Shown here piece after piece: positions 8,502-17,101 of a stretch of DNA of 64,000 nt; position 1 is the first letter of the stretch; every line of letters starts with the position of its first letter. Below the pieces are notes generated by a model. That model was not told the DNA's origin. It saw only the letters and a list, made by a program, of their open reading frames with translations, and made no database searches. The translations under genes and the position numbers were made by a program. This DNA comes from Bryobacterales bacterium (GTDB taxonomy: Bacteria > Acidobacteriota > Terriglobia > Bryobacterales > Bryobacteraceae): contig JAFAQY010000019.1 in the NCBI GenBank assembly GCA_019261985.1, positions 1-64,000 on the forward strand, given 5' to 3'.

Positions 8502-9571
8502 TCCTGGAGATCGCCGCGGCGGTCGCGGCTCTGTACCAGCTTTTTGCGATTATTGCCTGCTTCACCTTTCGCCGCGCGGCAGATGCCCGGCTTTCGCCGT
8601 CTGCCGCTGCGTCCGTTTTGAAACCGATCGCCGGTCTCGACGACGATCTCCGGCCGGCGATCGAATCCCACTCCAAATTGCACGGCGAATATGAGTTGCT
8701 GTGCGGTGTTCGTTCACTCGCCGATCCGGCGGTGGCCCTGCTTCGTGAGTTCCCGCGCGTGGAAGTCGTCGAGTGCCGGACCCAGGCGGCGAACGGCAAG
8801 GTAGGGGTGCTGATCGACATGGTCCGTGCGGCCCGTCATCCAGTTCTTGTTGTCAACGATGCCGATATTCGCGTCCCGTCCGACTATTTGGAGCGCGTGA
8901 CCGCGCCGCTGGCGGATCCGAGTGTCGGCATCGTCACTTCTCTGTATCGCGCGGAAGCATCGACGTTCGCCGCGCGTTTCGAAGCCTTGGGCATCGCCAC
9001 GGATTTCGCGCCGTCCACCTTGGTTGGGTGGCTGATAGGGCTGGAGGAATTCGCGGGCGGCTCAACGCTGGCATTCCGCCGAGCCGATTTGGAGCGGATT
9101 GGCGGCTTTCAGGCTATCGGAGATTATTTGGCTGACGATTATCAACTCGGCCTCCGGATTCGCAAGCTGGGATTGAGATGCTGCTTGAGCTCGACGATCG
9201 TTTCGACCCACTTGGGAGGCGGGTGGCGCGATGTATGGCTACACCAGCTTCGGTGGGCGCGGACCATACGCGTATCGAATTTTCCCGGCTATCTGAGCCT
9301 TCCGGTGACGTTCGCCACGCTGTGGGCGGTCGCGGCGGCGACGGCGGGCGCTTGGCCGATCGCGGTCATCGTTTTATGCGCGCGCTTAAGCATGGCCATC
9401 ATTGCCGGTTGGATGGTTATGGGCAGCCGCGACGTACTCCGGCTGTGGTTCCTGGTTCCGCTGCGCGATCTGTTCGCCTCGGCGGTCTGGGCCGCCGGAC
9501 TATTCGGCAACACGGTCGTGTGGCGAGGCCGGCGGCTCAGGCTGAACCGCGAAGGGCTGCTGAGGTTTTAG
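8498..9571 (+). CDS. hpnI: Hopanoid glycosyltransferase HpnI
   Basis: A 357-residue GT2 enzyme of the ceramide-glucosyltransferase-like type. An N-terminal membrane helix precedes the catalytic domain. Visible motifs are VLKPIAG, the metal-binding VVNDADIRV (DxD-like), LADDYQLG and the processive-type HQLRWARTIR. Three or more hydrophobic helices follow (about 265-340). The known role of HpnI is transfer of N-acetylglucosamine to bacteriohopanetetrol at the inner membrane. The GTG start overlaps the upstream stop. The next steps (HpnK, then HpnJ) are encoded at 30271 and 6256. Confidence 0.85.
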   Translation: MILEIAAAVAALYQLFAIIACFTFRRAADARLSPSAAASVLKPIAGLDDDLRPAIESHSKLHGEYELLCGVRSLADPAVALLREFPRVEVVECRTQAANGKVGVLIDMVRAARHPVLVVNDADIRVPSDYLERVTAPLADPSVGIVTSLYRAEASTFAARFEALGIATDFAPSTLVGWLIGLEEFAGGSTLAFRRADLERIGGFQAIGDYLADDYQLGLRIRKLGLRCCLSSTIVSTHLGGGWRDVWLHQLRWARTIRVSNFPGYLSLPVTFATLWAVAAATAGAWPIAVIVLCARLSMAIIAGWMVMGSRDVLRLWFLVPLRDLFASAVWAAGLFGNTVVWRGRRLRLNREGLLRF

Positions 9572-9586
9572 GCGCGCGCGCGCGCC
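9571..9586. repeat. Perfect 16-bp alternating GC palindrome
   Basis: GGCGCGCGCGCGCGCC begins at the last base of the hpnI stop codon. It is self-complementary and could act as a hairpin at the end of the hopanoid operon. No T-run follows, so it is not a standard terminator. Confidence 0.5.
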
Positions 9587-9660
9587 CCATTTCCGCTCCT
9601 CAGTTAAACAGCTTAAGACGTGGGATGCTGGGGCACGGACGAAAACGACGTACGGGGTGC

Positions 9661-10185
9661 TTATTTTCGATCGAAAGCGGCGAATATCTCGGCGAGCGGA
9701 ACGGCGTATGCGGGATTTTCGGTACGCAGAACACCATCTTTAGCTTCTAGGATTTCGTCCGTTGTGTAGATCCATCCACGGCGAGAGCGGGGATTCACCA
9801 CCCATACGTACGGAACGCCGAATTTAAGATAATCGTCGATCCGGTCCTGGATGCGCTCGATCCGGTCGTCTGGTGAAAGAATCTCGATGCAGAGGAAAGG
9901 AGGTGTTTGGAAGACCGGTTCCTTGGGCTTCTGGCCTGCGTACACGCAAAGATCTGCAATGCGGTAACGACTGGGTGTTACCCGGATTCGTTGTTCAGTG
10001 AACACGAAAACGTTCCAATCTTCCCGGCGGCTGCGAAAATAGAAAGCAAATTCGACCTGAGTTGTGCTGTGCGCCTGGTCGCCCATATTCCTTTCGAGTA
10101 CCTCGCCATCGACGTAATCGCAGTCCGGGTCGTACGTGGTGTGAAGGTACTCTTCCACGGAAATCAGCGTCCCAACCATGGCCAT
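9661..10185 (-). CDS. Uma2 family (DUF820) putative endonuclease
   Basis: A 174-residue PD-(D/E)XK-fold protein of the Uma2 family. Visible are the family N-terminus (ISVEEYLHTTYDPDCDYVDG), the core RIADLCVYAG with the catalytic Asp, and CIEILSPDDR with the Glu, then YLKFGVPYVWVVNPRSR. Uma2 proteins are abundant in cyanobacteria and acidobacteria and their biological role is not settled. It is a monocistronic gene convergent with hpnI and just downstream of the methyltransferase on the same strand. A second, divergent copy of the family is at 24049. Confidence 0.85.
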   Translation of the reverse strand: MAMVGTLISVEEYLHTTYDPDCDYVDGEVLERNMGDQAHSTTQVEFAFYFRSRREDWNVFVFTEQRIRVTPSRYRIADLCVYAGQKPKEPVFQTPPFLCIEILSPDDRIERIQDRIDDYLKFGVPYVWVVNPRSRRGWIYTTDEILEAKDGVLRTENPAYAVPLAEIFAAFDRK

Positions 10186-10204
10186 ATTTTAACCCGCAGC
10201 CGAG

Positions 10205-10990
10205 CTACGGCACGATTCCCATGACGGCGCGCATAGCGAGCGTTTGTTTCAAGAGTGCCGTTTTGACCCAGGATTCGTAGCATTCGCGTGCTGCGTTCAA
10301 CTCGGACTTCGTACAGAATCCGGCCGCTGCGAGTTGCCCGCCCACATTCTCGATCACCTCCAACCACAAGGCCGCCCGCTCGGTAAAATCTAGGTCTCTG
10401 CGTCCGACAACCTCGTCATGCGCCTGACTTTTGACGTCGACCAACCCGGCGGATTGAAACAAATCGGGAAGATGATCCGCCATTTCGTTGTCCCACCGGT
10501 TAGTGCTTCGCCACGCCAGGAATGCGTTATAGAACAGCTTGAATTCGCCTGGAGGATCGGGTTCCCAGTCGTTGCTCGTGTGATTGTAATCAAGGACCAC
10601 GAGCACGCCCGACGGTTTGGCGGCTTGCTTCATCTTCGAAATGGCCAGAGCTGGTTCAGCGATCCATTGGAGTGTCCGCGCCGCGTTTACGATATCGAAC
10701 TGCGCACGGGGCGTCAGCGTGGTCACGTCACCATACTCAAACTGTAGGTTCGGAATCGGGGCGTGTTCTGTTCGGGCAAGTTCGAGAAGCACCTGGTCGC
10801 GGTCGATGCCGAGGACGCGTCCTTGTGGTCCAACAGCCTTGGCAACCCCAGCGGTAATCGCGCCGGTGCCGCAGCCGATATCAAGCACCCAAAGCCCGGG
10901 CCGCAGCAGCGCGGCAAGGCAGCGGTGGTCCCGTTGAAGGGTTCGTCGCCCAAGGATGCGGGGATCGGACCGGTGTGACTGAGCAGGCAT
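10205..10990 (-). CDS. Class I SAM-dependent methyltransferase
   Basis: A 261-residue soluble Rossmann methyltransferase. Motif I is VLDIGCGTG (~34-42), with an acidic residue after strand 2 (GIDRD) and a motif II/III region FDIVNAARTLQW. The C-terminal half is helical and substrate-specific. The ubiquinone/menaquinone-methyltransferase-like core does not fix the substrate. It is divergent from typA with a 180-bp intergenic region. Confidence 0.8.
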   Translation of the reverse strand: MPAQSHRSDPRILGRRTLQRDHRCLAALLRPGLWVLDIGCGTGAITAGVAKAVGPQGRVLGIDRDQVLLELARTEHAPIPNLQFEYGDVTTLTPRAQFDIVNAARTLQWIAEPALAISKMKQAAKPSGVLVVLDYNHTSNDWEPDPPGEFKLFYNAFLAWRSTNRWDNEMADHLPDLFQSAGLVDVKSQAHDEVVGRRDLDFTERAALWLEVIENVGGQLAAAGFCTKSELNAARECYESWVKTALLKQTLAMRAVMGIVP

Positions 10991-11171
10991 ATTCTTTCAC
11001 GATAAGACAGCACGCCGGTCCGGAGCGGAGCAGGTTTTTCGTTAGATTGATTGTTTGAATGAGCCGGAGGTGGCCCGCGCGGCGCGGAAGTGGTCGCGGG
11101 GGAAGGCGCAGCAAACGGAGCCGGCCAAGAGAAGCGACGACCAAAGGCGGCGCTACCTCGGTCATGCGACC

Positions 11172-12971
11172 ATGAAATTTCCAATGCCCTCCACCCGCAA
11201 CGTAGCTATCATCGCGCACGTCGACCACGGCAAAACCACGCTGGTAGATGCCATGTTTCGCCAGAGCGGAATTTTCCGCGCTAATGAAGAAGTCGCGGAG
11301 CGGGTGATGGACTCAAACGAACTGGAGCGCGAGCGCGGCATCACGATTCTGGCGAAAGCGACGGGCGTGCGGTACGACAACGCAAAGATCAACATCGTCG
11401 ACACTCCCGGTCACAGCGATTTCGGCGGCGAGGTCGAGCGCGCGCTCAAGCTGGTGGACGGCGTTATGCTCCTGGTCGACGCGAGCGAGGGTCCCCTACC
11501 GCAGACGCGCTACGTGCTGATGAAGGCGCTGGAAGCCGGACTTCCGCCCATTGTCGTTATAAACAAAATCGACCGTCCGGATGCACGCATTCAAGAGGTC
11601 TTGAACGAAATCTACGATCTATTCATAGACCTGGACGCAAAGGAAGATCAGCTCGATTTCCCGGTGATATACACGAATGCCAAGCTGGGCATAGCCCAGA
11701 CCGAGCCGTCCACGCCGGGCAGCGATCTGCGGCCGTTGTTCGAGGCAATTTTGAAGCATATTCCCGAGCCGCAAGGCGATCCGGACGGCGTACTCCAGTT
11801 ATTGGTCGCGAACCTCGATTACAGCGACTATCTCGGGCGGCTCGCGATCGGCCGGGTTTTCAACGGCACGCTGCGCTTTGGCGACGAGGTCGCGATCGCC
11901 AAGCTCGATGCGTCCATTCAGAAAACGAAGATCACGAAGCTTTATTCCTTTGAAGGCTTGAAGCGCGTGGACGAGAGTGTCGGCCGGCCCGGCGATATTC
12001 TCGCCATAGCCGGAGTGGAAGGAATCACGATCGGGGAAACGGTTACGAGCGCGGAAAACCCCCAGCCGCTCCCGCCTATCCAGATCGATGAGCCTACGAT
12101 TGCGATGACGTTCACGATCAACACCTCGCCTTTTTCCGGGCGAGAAGGCCAGTACGTCACATCGCGCAATCTGCGAGACAGGCTCGAAAAGGAGCTTCTG
12201 ACGAACGTATCATTGCGAATCGAGGAAGCGGGCGGGCCGGATGCATTCAAAGTTATGGGCCGCGGTGAACTTCAACTCGCCATTCTGATTGAGATGATGC
12301 GCCGCGAAGGCTATGAACTCGCTGTTGGAAAGCCCGAAATCCTCACCAAGATGATCGATGGGAAACTTTGTGAGCCGTTGGAAATGCTTATCATCGATTG
12401 CCCGGAAGAGTACATCGGCGTGGTGATCGAAAAGCTCGGCCGCCGCAAGGGCAAGATGGAAAAAATGATCAATCACGGCTCCGGCCGCGTGCGGCTGGAA
12501 TTCAACGTGCCTTCCCGTGGGTTGATCGGCGTGCGTAGCGAGATGCTGACCGATACTAAAGGGACCGCCATCATGAACTCGCTGTTCCACGGTTACATCG
12601 AATGGCAGGGCGAAATTCCGATGCGGCCCACCGGCTCGCTGGTGGCGGACCGGCCGGGTAAGGCCACCGGTTATGCTCTATTCAATCTTCAAGAGCGCGG
12701 CGAAATGTTCGTCGAGCCTGGAACGGAAGTTTACGAAGGCATGATCGTCGGCGAGAACGCGCGGGAGGCTGACTTGAACGTAAACATCGTCAAAGAGAAG
12801 AAGCTGACGAATATGCGAGCCTCGACGGCGGACGAGGCGATCCGTCTCGTGCCTCCGCGCCTTCTCAATCTAGAGCAGGCAATCGAATTCGTCAGCGAAG
12901 ACGAACTGGTGGAAGTGACTCCAAAGTCAATCCGCCTACGGAAACGCGTATTACGCGCGAACCAGCGCTAA
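11172..12971 (+). CDS. typA: Translational GTPase TypA/BipA
   Basis: A ribosome-binding GTPase of the EF-G/LepA class, important under stress and in 50S assembly. G1 AHVDHGKTT appears within 20 residues of the chosen start. G3 [14 protein letters not shown] and G4 NKIDR follow, then domain II, domain III and the TypA-specific C-terminal domain ([31 protein letters not shown]). Starting at the ATG at 11172 gives 599 residues, the usual size. The reading frame is open upstream to 11055, but the extra 39 residues look non-coding. Confidence 0.95.
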   Translation: MKFPMPSTRNVAIIAHVDHGKTTLVDAMFRQSGIFRANEEVAERVMDSNELERERGITILAKATGVRYDNAKINIVDTPGHSDFGGEVERALKLVDGVMLLVDASEGPLPQTRYVLMKALEAGLPPIVVINKIDRPDARIQEVLNEIYDLFIDLDAKEDQLDFPVIYTNAKLGIAQTEPSTPGSDLRPLFEAILKHIPEPQGDPDGVLQLLVANLDYSDYLGRLAIGRVFNGTLRFGDEVAIAKLDASIQKTKITKLYSFEGLKRVDESVGRPGDILAIAGVEGITIGETVTSAENPQPLPPIQIDEPTIAMTFTINTSPFSGREGQYVTSRNLRDRLEKELLTNVSLRIEEAGGPDAFKVMGRGELQLAILIEMMRREGYELAVGKPEILTKMIDGKLCEPLEMLIIDCPEEYIGVVIEKLGRRKGKMEKMINHGSGRVRLEFNVPSRGLIGVRSEMLTDTKGTAIMNSLFHGYIEWQGEIPMRPTGSLVADRPGKATGYALFNLQERGEMFVEPGTEVYEGMIVGENAREADLNVNIVKEKKLTNMRASTADEAIRLVPPRLLNLEQAIEFVSEDELVEVTPKSIRLRKRVLRANQR

Positions 12972-12981
12972 AGGCGTTGGC

Positions 12982-13800
12982 ATGAGCCACCTTTGCGTCA
13001 CCTGCGGGACACAGTGCGCTACATCGGACCGCCCTCCCGAGAACTGCCCGATTTGCCAGGATGAGCGCCAGTACATCGGGCCGCAGGGTCAAAAATGGAT
13101 CACCATTGAGGAGCTGAAGAAAACACACCGCAACGTGTTCTTCAAAGAAGGTGAAAACCTTTGGGGGATTCAGACGCAACCGCAGTTCGCGATCGGACAG
13201 CGAGCGCTTCTGTTAAGGACGAAAGATGGCGGGTTCCTTTGGGATTGCATCAGTCTGGTGGATGAAAGCACGGTAGAGCTGGTGAATGCGCTCGGCGGCC
13301 TGCGCGGCATAGCCGTCTCGCACCCACACTATTACGCAAGCATGGTCGAATGGAGCCGCGCATTCGGCGGTGTGCCGATTTATCTTCATGAAGCAGATCG
13401 CGAATGGGTCCAGTGCAGCGATCCGTGTATCGTGTTTTGGGGTGGCGAGACGCAGCGCATCGCCGGCGATTTGACGCTGGTCCGGGTGGGTGGCCATTTC
13501 AAAGGCTTTCAAGTGTTGCATTGGGCTTCGGGCGAGCGGGGCCAAGGCGTGCTGATGACCGGCGATATGCCCCAAGTCTGTGCCGACCGCAGGTATGTAA
13601 GCTTCATGCACAGCTACCCCAATCTGATTCCCGTGGACGGCGTCACCGTTCGCGACATCGTCCGCAAGCTGGAGCCGTACCAATTCACGAAGCTATTCGG
13701 CGCTTGGCCGAAGTTCGTGGTGGCAGGGGACCCAAAGCTGGCACTACGGACGTCGGCGGAGCGGTATCTTCGGGCGATTGGAGATCGTGAACCGCTGTAG
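12982..13800 (+). CDS. MBL-fold hydrolase-like protein with N-terminal zinc ribbon
   Basis: A 272-residue protein. The N-terminus holds two CxxC knuckles (CVTCGTQC, then CPIC) like a rubredoxin or zinc ribbon. The body resembles a metallo-beta-lactamase fold, with SHPHYYASMVEWS in the place of the usual HxHxDH and later GGHFKGFQVLHW and TGDMPQV blocks. The altered first metal motif (HPHYYAS) suggests changed metal use or activity; the substrate is unknown. It starts 10 bp after typA and may be co-transcribed. Confidence 0.7.
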   Translation: MSHLCVTCGTQCATSDRPPENCPICQDERQYIGPQGQKWITIEELKKTHRNVFFKEGENLWGIQTQPQFAIGQRALLLRTKDGGFLWDCISLVDESTVELVNALGGLRGIAVSHPHYYASMVEWSRAFGGVPIYLHEADREWVQCSDPCIVFWGGETQRIAGDLTLVRVGGHFKGFQVLHWASGERGQGVLMTGDMPQVCADRRYVSFMHSYPNLIPVDGVTVRDIVRKLEPYQFTKLFGAWPKFVVAGDPKLALRTSAERYLRAIGDREPL

Positions 13801-13960
13801 TAACACCTAGGGGCTAAGCCGCGGCCCTCCAGTGAAAGCGCGGAAGGAATGCCGATTCGGCGCCGTGCGGCGCGGTATGTCCGAACCGGCAGATCACGAG
13901 CAACATGTTCGATTGGCGCCCGCGGACGGAGTTGCACCCGGCAGGCGGAGCAGAACAGGA

Positions 13961-14150
13961 TCAGACGAGAAACCGCGACGGATTGACGCTGAAGAGCCTG
14001 GCGAGTTCCCGGGCCTGATCGAGGCCGATCGGGCGTTTGCCATTGAGGCTTCATTGACGTGGCTCTGCTGGCGAAAATTGGGAGTAGATCGCGCGCGGTT
14101 TTGCCGGAGTGCTCCATGCTCGTATTCATCGAAAACCTCGCCGGGAATCG
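13961..14150 (-). pseudogene. Decayed XRE/HigA-type antitoxin remnant
   Basis: Minus-strand frames contain the end of an HTH antitoxin: GKRPIGLDQARELARLFSV followed by NPSRFLV and a stop at 13961. The preceding helix (QSHVNEASM) appears only in another frame, so at least one frameshift and a stop have broken the gene. No toxin partner is visible. Limits are approximate. The rest of 13801-14269 shows nothing coding that can be supported. Confidence 0.45.
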
Positions 14151-14269
14151 ATAGATCCGGGCGGCTCTTCGAGCGAGTTCAGCAATGGCAACCGCATTCG
14201 AAGGCGGTCCTTATAAAATCCCAGAATTTCAGAGTCCCTGAAAATCCACTATGCGTAAGTTTGATAAGT

Positions 14270-14316
14270 TGGTGAACGCGGAAGGAATCGAACCTTCGAC
14301 CTACTGATTAAGAGTC
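14270..14316 (-). repeat. tRNA-Lys 3' fragment (candidate att site)
   Basis: The 47-bp stretch matches positions 16293-16339 of the intact tRNA-Lys gene with 2 mismatches, in the same orientation. It covers the anticodon loop, variable region, T arm, 3' acceptor strand and CCA, and then diverges abruptly. This is the signature of a site-specific integration into a tRNA 3' end. Confidence 0.8.
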
Positions 14317-14500
14317 GCTGAAGGCACGTTGTTCAGGATTTCTCAAAGGTGCTCAAGACTGCTCTGAAACCCCGATTTCATTGGTCGCGGTGAACGGCGG
14401 TGTTGTTCTCGATTGCCCACGGAGGTTAGCCTGATTGAAGCAGAGTCCCTGTGAAAGTCCCTGTAGCCTTGCGGCCCTTCCTCCGCAACCTACGTCTCGC

Positions 14501-14944
14501 TCACAGCGGAAGGCGTTCGTCGTCTTCGCCTCGCGGAAAGAGATCGTCTCTCAAGGCCGCCGCCTGTGCCGCGCCTTCCGCCAGGAGTGTTACACCGACA
14601 AGCATCAACGGCTCTACCCATTCCAAGTCTGGCCTTTCTAGCAGCAGTTCGAGCAGTGGGTGCCGCATCAGGACACGAGTCGCTTCGCGCGCTGTTAGTC
14701 GGACAGGCGGAAAACACGCCTCGATCGTCTCGATATGTCGTTCCAGGTTTTCTGGCGAACGCTCGTGGCCGGGGGAACCCCTCATGATCTCCCGATATTC
14801 GTTCATCGAAATCTCCCGGCCTTGATGCTCCATTACCCTGTTTCCGTTCCTGTAATTGAATGTCACCATGCGTTGGCCCTTCGGTGGCCTCGGACTTCCA
14901 TGCCACGTAGGATACACCTTCACAGACCAACCCCGAAATACCAC
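14501..14944 (-). CDS. Hypothetical protein in relic island
   Basis: A 147-residue soluble protein with no recognised family. The central and C-terminal parts are acidic and helical, with Leu-rich segments near residues 95-130. The likely start is a GTG at 14944 directly behind GGAGA, which is tight spacing; an internal ATG 25 residues later is an alternative. It is divergent from the RHH gene at 14986 with about 40 bp between the starts, so both could share a regulatory region. Reality as a gene is moderate: composition is protein-like, but the surroundings are decayed. Confidence 0.45.
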   Translation of the reverse strand: MVFRGWSVKVYPTWHGSPRPPKGQRMVTFNYRNGNRVMEHQGREISMNEYREIMRGSPGHERSPENLERHIETIEACFPPVRLTAREATRVLMRHPLLELLLERPDLEWVEPLMLVGVTLLAEGAAQAAALRDDLFPRGEDDERLPL

Positions 14945-14985
14945 TCTCCATTGGTATGGGCAATTCGTAAATGTGGAGGTGTGTA

Positions 14986-15273
14986 ATGGACGGCGGTGGA
15001 GCGAGAATAGGCGGAAATGGGCGGCTTGAGCCCGTAAACGTGATGCTCAGCCCAGGCGACCGGAGCTGGCTCGATCAGATCGCCAGAGAAATGCTCGACA
15101 ACGGCGGGGAAGTCTCGCGGTCCGAGATTATCCGGGCAGCGCTGGCGGCTTTCAGGGAGCTACACGCCATCGCGCCGGAGCTGTTGCGCGGCAGTCGGAG
15201 TGGAACAGACCTGGAGCTTGTAGGCATCGCGGCGATCCGTTCGGTGACGTGCATTTTTAGCGGCTTAAAGTGA
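14986..15273 (+). CDS. Ribbon-helix-helix (CopG-like) DNA-binding protein
   Basis: A 95-residue protein with an RHH core. The strand VNVMLSP is followed by helices DRSWLDQIAREML and SRSEIIRAALAAF. The start at the ATG 14986 follows GGAGGT (14975-14980) at good spacing; an in-frame ATG 15 bp upstream overlaps the RBS. RHH proteins are commonly antitoxins or transcriptional repressors. No toxin follows: the next DNA is IS66 debris starting within 10 bp of the stop, so a downstream partner may have been lost. Confidence 0.65.
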   Translation: MDGGGARIGGNGRLEPVNVMLSPGDRSWLDQIAREMLDNGGEVSRSEIIRAALAAFRELHAIAPELLRGSRSGTDLELVGIAAIRSVTCIFSGLK

Positions 15274-15280
15274 GCTAAAC

Positions 15281-15835
15281 TGTATGGCCCATGGACGTCG
15301 ACAGTTCGTGGAAGTCTCCGCGAACTTTCCCCAGGCGTGCCGCTACGTCCTGGAGATACTGGGCGGCATATATAAAAATGACACGGAAAGCCGCGAGCGC
15401 AAGCTCTCGCCTGAAGAGCGATTGCGGTTTCATCAGCGCCATAGCAAACCAATGATGGAAAACCTGCACAAGTGGATGGAAGCTCAGTTCGCGCAACATC
15501 TCGTCGAACCCAACTCGGGTTTGGGCAAAGCCATCACCTATTTCCTGCGGTACTGGAAAGGGCTGACCGCGTTTTTACGGGAAGCGGGCGCACCGCTGGG
15601 ATAACAACATCTGTGAGCGGGCCCTCAAGCGCGCCGTGCTGCATCGCAAGAATGCCCTGTTCTCTCGCACGCTGCACGGGCTCGGAAGTGGGCGATCTTT
15701 TCATGAGGCTGATCCACACCTGCGAGCTGGCGGGCGCCAATGCTTTCGACTACCTCAGCCAGTTCCAGCGCCACGGGGCGGAACTCATGGCTAATCCCGG
15801 CGTGGATGCCCTGGAATTACCAGCGGCAGGTGGCC
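15281..15835 (+). pseudogene. IS66-family transposase remnant, frameshifted
   Basis: Three frames together give the C-terminal third of an IS66 TnpC. Frame one carries MAHGRRQFVEV through LSPEERLRFHQRHS and EPNSGLGKAITYFLRYW. Frame two, from 15600, carries DNNICERALKRAVLHRKNAL. Frame three, from about 15683, carries EVGDLFMRLIHTCELAGAN and FDYLSQFQRHGAEL. The junction GCACCGCTGGGATAAC has an extra G that ends frame one. The N-terminal catalytic part and both terminal inverted repeats are missing, so it is inactive. Confidence 0.85.
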
Positions 15836-16292
15836 TAAAACCATCGTCGGCGGCAAGGCAAAAATTAGACCCAGCCGAATGCCAATTCAACGGGCTTCCC
15901 GCAGGATGTAACTTCCACCTGCGCTCCGCACGCGCCGCGACCATTGAGATTGAAACGCACACAGGACTGCAAGCACACTCTTCATGTTTTCCTCCGACGA
16001 AGCTTGATTGGGTGGAACGGCTTAGTATTTTTTCAAAATTTGGTAGTAGTAGTCAAGCTGAGCTTTGGTGGAGGGCGCACGACTAAAACGTGATTGAAAA
16101 CACGGCCCGAGCGATGGGCTGCGGTCTTACACCTCTATGACGTTCTGCGCATGGTGTTGGCAGACGTAACCAAACGCGGCCTCGCGCGTCGAGTCGCGGC
16201 AACTCTTCGCGCCCGCGTCAAGACCGTCCGGCAGTTCCTCGTGGACATTCCGTTATCGAACTTTAAGTTCATGATTTTATCATGCAGTTAGG
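15836..16292. other. Non-coding remnant between IS66 piece and tRNA-Lys
   Basis: No convincing open frame, repeat or RNA is seen. Short frames present (for example 16094-16291) have arginine-rich out-of-frame composition. The stretch is probably residual island DNA. Confidence 0.5.
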
Positions 16293-16368
<76 letters not shown>

Positions 16369-16605
16369 TTTTCCTGCGGGCGTCGCGCGGTGGAGGACTC
16401 GGCGACTACTCCACTATATCGCAATCGCACTCCTGCTTTCTGGCGACTGATGCGTTCCCGCGCGTGTCGATTTGTTCATCCGACTATTTGTCATTGCTGT
16501 TGCCGGGCAAAGATCCGACTGTTATTCCTCCCTCAATGCTTTTAGTATTAATGTGCGGGGCCGCGTAGACCATCCAGCTGACAAATGATTGGCGGGTCGT
16601 CGATC

Positions 16606-17091
16606 ATGCGGAAGAGATTATTTATTCTAAGCGGTTTTTTGGCGCTAGCGGCATTTTGCCAATCCGCGAACGCAACTCTGCTGTGTCTTTCGCCGCCGGC
16701 GTCCGGCGGCGGAAATCCGAACCAGGATGACGGACGCTTGGTGGCCGCCGTGTATCGAGAGCCGGCCGGCACATTGGATTTCTTTATTCAATTGCAAGTC
16801 ACGCCGGGCACAATGTTTTCGGAGTCCACCGAAACAGGTACGGGGAACTTTGCCGGTGCCTTAACCGAGGTCGGGATGGGGGCGGTTAACGGCAATTCGA
16901 GCTCCGGCACACGAAGTTCCGACCGCGGCATGATCGAAGCGCGGTTTTTGAGCGGCATAGGCAGCGGTACAACAGGGACAGAAACTTTGGCTGGTTTGCA
17001 ACTGGTTTCATCGCCAGAGCCACTTTCGATCACTTTACTTGGCACGGTGCTGGCCGCGTTCGCCTGGCACGTTCGCCGAAGGCACAAATGA
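16606..17091 (+). CDS. Exported protein with PEP-CTERM-like sorting tail
   Basis: A 161-residue protein with an N-terminal signal peptide (RLFILSGFLALAAFC... ending near SANA). The Gly/Ser/Thr-rich middle has no known domain. The C-terminus is a PEP motif (SSPEPLS), a hydrophobic stretch (ITLLGTVLAAFAW) and a basic tail (HVRRRHK), the tripartite signal recognised by exosortases. No exosortase gene is in the window. The ATG at 16606 fits the signal peptide; the in-frame ATG at 16585 is an alternative. Confidence 0.7.
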   Translation: MRKRLFILSGFLALAAFCQSANATLLCLSPPASGGGNPNQDDGRLVAAVYREPAGTLDFFIQLQVTPGTMFSESTETGTGNFAGALTEVGMGAVNGNSSSGTRSSDRGMIEARFLSGIGSGTTGTETLAGLQLVSSPEPLSITLLGTVLAAFAWHVRRRHK

Positions 17092-17101
17092 CGAACGTAC
17101 G

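Noticed and set aside
12982-13800. Active class B beta-lactamase
   Set aside because: The HxHxDH metal motif is replaced by HPHYYAS and there is no signal peptide.
15281-15835. Active IS66 element
   Set aside because: Only the C-terminal third of the transposase remains, with two frameshifts and no terminal inverted repeats.
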